A DNA stretch of 5,774 nt, from positions 1-5,774 of the forward strand of contig JAEHDT010000100.1 of NCBI GenBank assembly GCA_016880225.1. The letters run 5' to 3'. Positions within the stretch are counted from its first letter, which is position 1. Each line of letters begins with the position of its first letter. Shown here piece after piece: positions 1-5,774 of the stretch. Both the position numbers and the translations under genes were made by a program. The notes below the pieces were generated by a model. The model worked only from the letters and a program-made list of their open reading frames with translations. It was not told the origin of the DNA and made no database searches. The stretch comes from Gemmatimonadota bacterium (lineage in GTDB: Bacteria; Gemmatimonadota; Gemmatimonadetes; Gemmatimonadales; GWC2-71-9).

Positions 1-2
1 AT

Positions 3-419
3 GAGAGCTTCTTCGGCCGGGGCCTCTGGCAGCACGTCATTTGGGTCGGCCTGCTGATGGGAAGCGCGACGCTGGCCACGGTGATTCTCCGGGACCACAG
101 CCGGCCGATACATTGGCAGAGCATGGCATTCACCGTGCTGGCGCTGTCGCAGATGGGTCATGTGCTTGCCGTCCGGTCGGACCGCGAGTCCTTCTTCGGC
201 CGCCGGCTGTGGTCGAACCCGCTCCTGCTCGGCGCGGTAGGGTTGACCCTGGCGCTCCAGCTCGGCACCCTGTACCTCCCCGTCGCGAACGCCGTCTTGC
301 GGACGGAGCCGCTCACGGCCACCGAGCTCGCGGCCACCCTGGCGCTCTCGAGCGTGGTGTTCGTTGCGGTGGAGATCGAAAAGCTGATCAAGCGGCGCGC
401 GCAAAGGAGCCGGGCATGA
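3..419 (+). CDS. Cation-transporting P-type ATPase, C-terminal fragment (5' end off window)
   Basis: The frame is open from the left edge to the TGA at 417-419, giving 138 residues. It looks like the C-terminal membrane domain of a P2-type (calcium/magnesium/proton-like) P-type ATPase, which pumps cations across the inner membrane using ATP. Four hydrophobic segments are visible, at about residues 12-30, 38-56, 73-94 and 105-127, matching the last four helices (M7-M10) of the family, followed by a short basic tail (KLIKRRAQRSRA). Family-typical strings include ALSQMGHVLAVRS in the second helix, and ESFFGR followed by LW, which occurs twice (residues 1-9 and 62-70). The phosphorylation DKTG motif, nucleotide domain and ion-site helices M4-M6 lie upstream, so the transported ion cannot be read. 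An ATG at 57 is internal to the domain and is not the start. The stop overlaps the ATG of the stress-protein gene (ATGA, 416-419), suggesting coupled expression. The domain call is good; the substrate is unknown. Confidence 0.88.
   Translation, partial: ESFFGRGLWQHVIWVGLLMGSATLATVILRDHSRPIHWQSMAFTVLALSQMGHVLAVRSDRESFFGRRLWSNPLLLGAVGLTLALQLGTLYLPVANAVLRTEPLTATELAATLALSSVVFVAVEIEKLIKRRAQRSRA
403..409 (+). promoter_or_regulatory. Strong Shine-Dalgarno site for the universal stress protein gene
   Basis: AAAGGAG lies six bases before the ATG at 416, inside the end of the P-type ATPase gene. It fixes the start of the stress protein at 416 rather than at the far upstream ATG at 41, whose frame would only read antisense-like, arginine-rich sequence through the ATPase gene. 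Confidence 0.75.
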
Positions 420-1297
420 CGGCCGAATCGATCGTAGTGGGTGTAGACGACGCACCGCCGTCGCTGCGCGCCGCGGCGCTGGCGTGGACGATCGGCGAGG
501 CGACCGGAGCCACGTGCCACTTGGTCCACGCGGTGCCCGATGCCGCCACGATCTCTGAATTCGAGCGCGCGTCCGCCGTGGGACCGGGGCTCGCGGAGCG
601 GCTGGAGCGAGAGGCCGAGAAGAGACTGACGGCGCGGCTACGCGCGGTCGTTCCTCCTGCCGCCGCGCGGGCGCTGGAGCTACGGCGCGGGCGCGCGGCG
701 CCGGTGCTGGCCGAGCGCGCGGCGCATCACCACGCGACGTTGGTGGTGCTGGGCCGCAAGCGGCACGGCCGGCTGGAGCGCGCCCTCGGCGGCAGCACCG
801 CGCACTACCTCGTGCGGGCGCTCGACATCCCGATCCTGCTCGGGACCAAGTCTTCCGTCAAGCGCGTGCTCGCCGCCATCGACGTGTCACCGGCGGCAGC
901 GCCGACGCTGCGCGAAGCCCGGCGGTTGGCGAAGGGCCTTGGCGCGGACCTCCGGGTGCTGCACGTCGTGTCGCCCATCCGCTACCCGCGCGTGGTGCCC
1001 CGCGCTCCCGACCGGAAGCTGCTCGAGCGGCAGGCGGCCGAGGCCTTCGACCGGTTCGCGCAGCAGCTCGGTGTGGCGGAAGCGGAGCGCACGGTCCGTC
1101 GCGGGTCTCCGGAAATCGAGATCGCGGCCGAGGCCGGGAGTTGGAGGGCGGACGTGGTGGTGGTCGGGTCGCAGGGGAAGGGGTTTGTGGACCGCCTGCT
1201 GATCGGCAGTACGACCGAATGGCTGCTCGACCGTCTCGCGACGGTATCGCTGCTCGTCGTGCCCGTCGGTCGCCGCGCGGGCGGTCTACCCGCGTGA
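416..1297 (+). CDS. Tandem-domain universal stress protein (UspA family)
   Basis: The gene encodes 293 residues with two UspA-like alpha/beta domains, about residues 4-142 and 148-284. Each opens with the usual first strand and Asp (SIVVGVDD; RVLAAIDVS) and ends with the nucleotide-binding loop and last strand. The second domain has the full G-x2-G-x9-G-S motif (G251, G254, G264, S265). In the first, the second glycine is replaced (G113, R116, G126, S127), so that domain may bind ATP poorly or not at all. Two-domain Usp proteins of about 280-300 residues are common cytoplasmic stress proteins linked to starvation, low oxygen or redox stress; their biochemical role is often undefined. The start at 416 is chosen by the AAAGGAG site, the ATGA overlap with the ATPase gene, and the domain beginning directly after it. 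The TGA at 1295-1297 overlaps the end of the convergent ACP gene. Confidence 0.93.
   Translation: MTAESIVVGVDDAPPSLRAAALAWTIGEATGATCHLVHAVPDAATISEFERASAVGPGLAERLEREAEKRLTARLRAVVPPAAARALELRRGRAAPVLAERAAHHHATLVVLGRKRHGRLERALGGSTAHYLVRALDIPILLGTKSSVKRVLAAIDVSPAAAPTLREARRLAKGLGADLRVLHVVSPIRYPRVVPRAPDRKLLERQAAEAFDRFAQQLGVAEAERTVRRGSPEIEIAAEAGSWRADVVVVGSQGKGFVDRLLIGSTTEWLLDRLATVSLLVVPVGRRAGGLPA
1274..1296. terminator. GC-rich inverted repeat spanning both convergent stop codons (possible terminator)
   Basis: CGCGGG at 1276-1281 is perfectly complementary to CCCGCG at 1289-1294 around a seven-base loop. On rightward RNA the stem can extend to eight pairs with a G-U and a C-G pair (1274-1275 with 1295-1296). 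The hairpin covers the stop codons of the stress protein and the ACP. No T-run follows on either strand, so it is not a classical intrinsic terminator. It could be a bidirectional pause or end-protecting hairpin, or chance in GC-rich coding DNA. Confidence 0.3.
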
Positions 1298-1540
1298 CGC
1301 GAGCATGGCCGAGACGTGGTCCACGCACGCGTTGAGCGTGGCGACCTTGGCGTACTCGGTCTCGGGAATGGCGACGTGCAGCTCCTGGTCGATCGCGATC
1401 ACGAAGTTGAGCATGTCCATGGAGTCCACGTCGAGCTGATCGCGGAACGGCACGTCGGGCTTGAGCCGCGAGAGGTCCGCCTCGGGCGCGATCGTGCTCA
1501 AGATGGTCAGCACGCGACTGCGGATCTCATCCTTCCTCAC
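1286..1540 (-). CDS. Small acyl carrier protein (phosphopantetheine-binding), last gene of the operon
   Basis: The gene encodes 84 residues starting with GTG at 1540 (read as VRKDEIRSRV, fMet in the cell) and ending with TAG. It has the size and four-helix pattern of a type II acyl carrier protein. The phosphopantetheine attachment serine is S40, in LDVDSMDMLNF, at the start of helix II; the motif is DSM rather than the commoner DSL. It is acidic around helix II, as expected for partner docking. The start is set by the GTGA overlap with the E2 stop and an AGGAG eleven bases upstream; the same frame stays open to 2095, but that extension only reads the E2 gene out of frame. Being last in a 2-oxoacid dehydrogenase operon suggests a role tied to that complex, for instance carrying octanoyl groups for lipoylation, but this is inference. 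It could instead serve a separate acyl pathway. It is unlikely to be the housekeeping fatty-acid ACP, since no fab genes are nearby. Confidence 0.88.
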   Translation of the reverse strand: MRKDEIRSRVLTILSTIAPEADLSRLKPDVPFRDQLDVDSMDMLNFVIAIDQELHVAIPETEYAKVATLNACVDHVSAMLASRG

Positions 1541-2688
1541 AGCCGGCTCGGCTCCTGCAGCCGCGCGTCCACGGCGGCCAGAAACAACCCTCCACGATGA
1601 CCGTCGGTCACGCGATGGTCGGCTGAAAGGGTCGCCGTGACGAGCGGTCGGGACACGACCTGACCGCCCAGCGACCAGGGGCGCTCGACGATCTTGCCGA
1701 ACCCCACGATCGCTACCTGCGGGGGGTAGATGACGCCGTACACGGTCTCCACCCCCTGCTCCCCCAGACTCGTCACGGTGATCGTGGGATCGGACAGCTC
1801 CGAGCTGCGCAGCTCTCCCTGCCGGGCGCGGTTGACCAAGTCGCGGAGCTTGCGCATCAGGTCGTCGAGGCTCAGGCGGTCCGTGTCGTGCAGCGCGGGC
1901 GCGACGAGTCCCCCCTCCCGGAGGAAGGTCGCGACGCCGACGTGTATGGCGTCGCTCCGCACCACCTTGGGTCCTTCCCACCGAGCGTTCAACTCGGGCA
2001 CGTCGCGCAGCGCCAATGCCACGGCCTTGAGAAACAGCGCGCCGGCGAGCAGGCGGTCGGCGACGGGGCGCGTCGCGTTCTGCTCGCCGAGCCATGTGGT
2101 GGCGCGATGGAGATCGATCGTCGTGCTCAAGTAAAAGTGGGGAATGTCACGCTTCGAGCGCGTCACCGCAGCGGCGATCGCCTGGCGCATCCGCGCGCGG
2201 CGGTCGGCCTCGCCGGGCGGCGCGGGCGGTGCGGGGGGCGGGGCCGTTGGCGTCGCAGGCGTGGGCTGCCGCGCCGCCGCACGCTCGACGTCGGCGCGGG
2301 TGACGGCCCCGCCCGGGCCGGTGCCTCGAACCGAAGCCAGCTCCACGCCGAGCTCGGCCGCCACCTTTCGTGCGACCGGGGAAACGCGTTGCCGCTCTCC
2401 CGCAGGTGCGGGAGGGGCGGCCGGCGTCGGTGGGGACGGCGTCGGGCCCTCGCCGGCTTCGAGGATGATCGCCAGCGGCGTGCCGACGGGGACCTTCTCG
2501 CCCGGCTGAACCAGGATCTTCTCGACGACGCCCGACGTGAACACCTCGACGTCGATCGCGCCCTTGTCGGTGTCCACCTCGGCGATGATGTCACCCTTCT
2601 TGACGGCGTCACCCGGCTGCTTGTACCAGGCGACCAGCCGCCCGGCGGCCATGTCGGCGCCGAGCTGTGGCATGCGGAACTCAGCCAC
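1537..2688 (-). CDS. pdhC: Dihydrolipoamide acyltransferase (E2) of a 2-oxoacid dehydrogenase complex
   Basis: The 383-residue protein has the standard E2 layout. An N-terminal lipoyl domain (about 2-78) carries the lipoylated lysine K42 in EVDTDKGAIDVEV. A Pro/Ala linker (80-98) leads to a peripheral subunit-binding domain (about 102-138, VSPVARKVAAELGV), a second Pro/Ala linker (about 141-160), and the catalytic core (about 165-380). The core holds the active-site motif DHRVTDG with H358 and D362. The protein moves the acyl group from E1 to CoA, probably making acetyl-CoA, and forms the core of the cytoplasmic complex. There is one lipoyl domain, as in many bacterial and acetoin-type E2s, rather than the three of E. 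coli AceF. The start is GTG at 2688, which gives the usual MAEFRMPQLG beginning; the first ATG (residue 6) would cut into the lipoyl domain. It overlaps the E1 beta gene by eight bases and the ACP gene by four. The E2 family is certain; the acyl substrate is inferred from the E1 genes. Confidence 0.94.
   Translation of the reverse strand: MAEFRMPQLGADMAAGRLVAWYKQPGDAVKKGDIIAEVDTDKGAIDVEVFTSGVVEKILVQPGEKVPVGTPLAIILEAGEGPTPSPPTPAAPPAPAGERQRVSPVARKVAAELGVELASVRGTGPGGAVTRADVERAAARQPTPATPTAPPPAPPAPPGEADRRARMRQAIAAAVTRSKRDIPHFYLSTTIDLHRATTWLGEQNATRPVADRLLAGALFLKAVALALRDVPELNARWEGPKVVRSDAIHVGVATFLREGGLVAPALHDTDRLSLDDLMRKLRDLVNRARQGELRSSELSDPTITVTSLGEQGVETVYGVIYPPQVAIVGFGKIVERPWSLGGQVVSRPLVTATLSADHRVTDGHRGGLFLAAVDARLQEPSRL
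1552..1556 (-). promoter_or_regulatory. Shine-Dalgarno site for the ACP gene
   Basis: On the minus strand AGGAG (1556 to 1552) precedes the GTG at 1540 with an eleven-base spacer, somewhat longer than ideal. It lies within the last codons of the E2 gene and supports the GTG start together with the GTGA overlap. Confidence 0.45.
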
Positions 2689-3667
2689 GCGTGGTCCCGA
2701 GAAGCTCCCGAACCGTGGTGACGATGCCGGCGGGCTGCGGCAGCGCCGCGTCCTCGAGGTGCTTGGCGTAGGGGATGGGGACCTCGGCGCTGCACACGCG
2801 CGCCACGGGGGCGTCGAGGTCGTAGAACGCGCCCTCGGTGATGCGGGCGCTCACCTCAGCCGCGAGGCTGCCGGTACGCCAGGCCTCGTCCACGATGACC
2901 GCCCTCCGCGTCTTGCGGACGGAGGTGAGGATCGTCTCGTCGTCGAGCGGTCGAAGGGTCCGGAGATCGAGCACCTCCACCTCGACTCCGGCCGCGGCCA
3001 GCTGGTCCGCCGCCTGAAGCGCCTTGCCCACCGATCCTCCGTAGGCGATCACGGTCGCCTCCGTGCCCGCCCGCCGGACGGCCGCGTGCGCGATATCCGC
3101 GACCCCCGAGGCGGGGTCGAAGTCACCCTCCACGGGATAGAGCAGCGCATGCTCGAAGATAAAGACCGGATCGGGCTCGCGCAGCGCGGCGAGCAGCATG
3201 CCGTACGCGTCGGCTACCGTCGCCGGGGTGAGCACCCTGATGCCCGGGATGTGTGCGTACCACCCCTCCAGGCTGTGGGAGTGCTGCGCGGCGAGCTGCC
3301 GTCCCGCGCCCGTGGCCATGCGCACGACGAGGGGCACGCTCAGCTGGCCGCCCGACATGTGCCGCAGCGTCGCCGCGTTGTTGACGACCTGGTCGAGGGC
3401 AAGCAGGCTGAAGTTGACGGTCATCACTTCGACGATGGGCCGCATTCCCCCGAGCGCCGCGCCGATCCCGGCGCCGAGAAAGGCCGACTCGGAGAGCGGG
3501 GTGTCGCGGATGCGCTCCGGCCCGAACTCCTCGAGCAGGCCGCGGCTCACCGCGTAGGCGCCGCCGTAGCGGCCCACGTCCTCACCCATCAGGAAGACGC
3601 GGGAATCGCTCGCGAGCGCCTCGCGCAGGGCGGAGCGGACGGCGTCCCGATACGTGATTCTCGTCAT
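2681..3667 (-). CDS. pdhB: 2-oxoacid dehydrogenase E1 beta subunit (probably pyruvate dehydrogenase)
   Basis: The 328-residue product begins MTRITYRDAVRSAL and matches the E1 beta transketolase-like subunit in length and order. It has an N-terminal pyrimidine-binding domain, with the thiamine-activating glutamate E29 in MGEDVGRYGGAY, then TPLSESAFLGAGIGAA (57-71) and the conserved histidines of QHSHSLEGWYAHIPG (128-142). A C-terminal transketolase domain (about 200-320) includes EVLDLRTLRPLD and VDEAWRTGS. With E1 alpha it forms an alpha2beta2 enzyme that decarboxylates the 2-oxoacid and passes the acyl group to the E2 lipoyl arm. The start at 3667 lies in the ATGA overlap with the E1 alpha stop. 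No clear ribosome site precedes it, so it probably depends on re-initiation after E1 alpha, which would help keep the two subunits equal. The frame is open further upstream to 4150, but that extension is only an out-of-frame reading of E1 alpha. An acetoin dehydrogenase beta subunit is the main alternative. Confidence 0.93.
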   Translation of the reverse strand: MTRITYRDAVRSALREALASDSRVFLMGEDVGRYGGAYAVSRGLLEEFGPERIRDTPLSESAFLGAGIGAALGGMRPIVEVMTVNFSLLALDQVVNNAATLRHMSGGQLSVPLVVRMATGAGRQLAAQHSHSLEGWYAHIPGIRVLTPATVADAYGMLLAALREPDPVFIFEHALLYPVEGDFDPASGVADIAHAAVRRAGTEATVIAYGGSVGKALQAADQLAAAGVEVEVLDLRTLRPLDDETILTSVRKTRRAVIVDEAWRTGSLAAEVSARITEGAFYDLDAPVARVCSAEVPIPYAKHLEDAALPQPAGIVTTVRELLGTTRG

Positions 3668-4662
3668 CTCGGCGCGCCCGTGCACACGTCCTTCAGGAGG
3701 TTCTCCACCGGCTCCCACGGGGCGGCCTCCGCGAACGCGACAGCCGCCACGATCTCGGTCGCCACCTCCTGCTCCGCCTGCGCGACGTCGGCCTCGGTGA
3801 CAACACCCGCCTCCCGCAGTCGCGCCTGGAACGTGCTGATGGGATCGCGCTCTTTCCAGCGCGCGATCTCTTCCTTGGCTCGGTACAGGTCGGGGTCGTA
3901 CATCGAGTGCGCGCGGAACCGGTACGTCAGGAACTCGATGAACTGCGGACCGCCGCCGTGCCGTACGGCGTCCACGGCACGGCGCGTCGCCTCCTGGACG
4001 GCGAGCACATCCATTCCGTCCACCTGCTCGGCGGGCACGTTGTAGCTCTGCGCCTTCGCGCGCAGGTCCGTCTGTGACTGGTGCCGCTCGAGCGCCGTGC
4101 CCATCGCGTAGCGGTTGTTCTCGCACAGGAACAGCACCGGGAGCTTCCACAGGGCGGCGAGGTTGAGCGACTCGTGGAACTCGCCTTCGGCCACGGCGCC
4201 GTCCCCGAAAAAGCAGGCCGTCACGCGGGCACGCTGTTCGAGCGTGTCGGCGAGCGCCAGGCCGACGGCGATCGGCAGCCCGCCGCCCACGATCGCGTAG
4301 CCGCCGTAGAACCGCCGGCCGGCGTCGAACAAGTGCATGGATCCGCCGTGGCCCCGGGAGCAGCCGCTCGCCTTGCCGTACATCTCCGCCATCACGGCTC
4401 CGGCGGGGATCCCGCGGGCGAGGGCATGCCCGTGCTCCCGATACGTGGCGACGATCGCGTCGTCGGGGGTCAACGCCTGGAGCGCTCCGACGGCGATGGC
4501 CTCTTGGCCGATGTACAGGTGGAGGAAGCCGTGGATGTTGCCGGCGCTGTAGAGCTCCGCCGCTTTCTCTTCGAAGCGGCGGATCAGCAGCATCCCGCGC
4601 AGCAGGGTGAGCGCGTGATCACGCTCGATCAGCGGCGCCGGCGACAGCGCGGTCGCGGCCAT
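3664..4662 (-). CDS. pdhA: 2-oxoacid dehydrogenase E1 alpha subunit (probably pyruvate dehydrogenase)
   Basis: The 332-residue product is the thiamine-diphosphate-binding alpha subunit of E1. The cofactor motif begins GDG at 153-155 and ends NN at 182-183. Other family landmarks are RRFEEKAAELY (28-38), HLYIGQEA (48-55), YREHGHALARG (74-84), GKASGCSRGHGGSMH (96-110) and the flexible phosphorylation-loop equivalent RFRAHSMYDPDLYR (248-261). The phrases YAMGTAL (185-191) and SMYDPDLYR resemble pyruvate dehydrogenase more than acetoin dehydrogenase alpha chains; this is a judgement from memory of family sequences. The enzyme would convert pyruvate to an acetyl group on E2 lipoate with loss of CO2. 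Its ATG follows directly on the TAG of the acetate--CoA ligase gene (TAGATG), and its TGA overlaps the E1 beta start. Confidence 0.93.
   Translation of the reverse strand: MAATALSPAPLIERDHALTLLRGMLLIRRFEEKAAELYSAGNIHGFLHLYIGQEAIAVGALQALTPDDAIVATYREHGHALARGIPAGAVMAEMYGKASGCSRGHGGSMHLFDAGRRFYGGYAIVGGGLPIAVGLALADTLEQRARVTACFFGDGAVAEGEFHESLNLAALWKLPVLFLCENNRYAMGTALERHQSQTDLRAKAQSYNVPAEQVDGMDVLAVQEATRRAVDAVRHGGGPQFIEFLTYRFRAHSMYDPDLYRAKEEIARWKERDPISTFQARLREAGVVTEADVAQAEQEVATEIVAAVAFAEAAPWEPVENLLKDVCTGAPR

Positions 4663-5774
<1,112 letters not shown>

Noticed and set aside
41..1297. An N-terminally extended (418-residue) stress protein starting at 41
   Set aside because: The first 125 residues are the ATPase gene read in another frame, without any domain; the strong ribosome site and domain boundary place the start at 416.
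858..1328. A 156-residue minus-strand frame under the stress protein gene
   Set aside because: It is proline/arginine-rich, antisense to a well-supported UspA domain, and without any family resemblance.
1286..2095. A 269-residue ACP fusion starting at 2095
   Set aside because: The extra N-terminal part is E2 DNA read out of frame and is arginine-rich; the GTG at 1540 with the GTGA overlap gives a normal-sized ACP.
2537..4045. A 502-residue open frame on the plus strand, opposite E2, E1 beta and E1 alpha
   Set aside because: It is antisense to genes with clear catalytic motifs, its translation is low-complexity and rich in Arg, Gly, Ala and His with no recognisable domain, and long antisense frames are expected in GC-rich coding DNA.
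2681..4150. A 489-residue E1 beta with a long N-terminal extension
   Set aside because: The extension is the E1 alpha gene read out of frame; the ATG at 3667 gives the usual family N-terminus.

Overview
The window is a compact, very GC-rich stretch of bacterial DNA with almost no non-coding sequence. Seven protein-coding genes tile it. Two read rightward (positions 3 to 1297) and five read leftward (5774 to 1286), and the two groups meet tail to tail at about 1290. The base composition, GTG starts and overlapping genes suit a high-GC environmental bacterium (for example a proteobacterium or a Rokubacteria/NC10-like lineage). That is a guess from style: nothing in the sequence fixes the taxon.

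Rightward group: the last 138 residues of a cation-transporting P-type ATPase (final four membrane helices) run into a tandem-domain universal stress protein through an ATGA stop/start overlap. The start of the ATPase lies off the left edge.

Leftward group, in order of transcription: an AcsA-like acetate--CoA ligase (start cut off at the right edge), the alpha and beta subunits of a thiamine-diphosphate 2-oxoacid dehydrogenase E1 (best match in motifs to pyruvate dehydrogenase), a single-lipoyl-domain E2 acyltransferase, and a small acyl carrier protein. Every junction is abutting or overlapping (TAGATG, ATGA, an 8-base GTGGCTGA overlap, GTGA), so this is very probably one translationally coupled operon. 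Both enzyme systems yield acetyl-CoA, one from acetate and ATP, the other from pyruvate (or possibly acetoin) and NAD+. The E3 dihydrolipoamide dehydrogenase that the complex needs is not in the window.

The stop codons of the stress protein and the ACP overlap convergently by 12 bases inside a GC-rich inverted repeat, the only candidate terminator seen. No promoter is visible because both transcription units begin outside the window. No RNA gene, mobile element, CRISPR array or intergenic stretch over 300 bases is present. The most notable points are the dedicated ACP at the end of a 2-oxoacid dehydrogenase operon and the pairing of AcsA with that complex. Nothing here is clearly a new kind of system.
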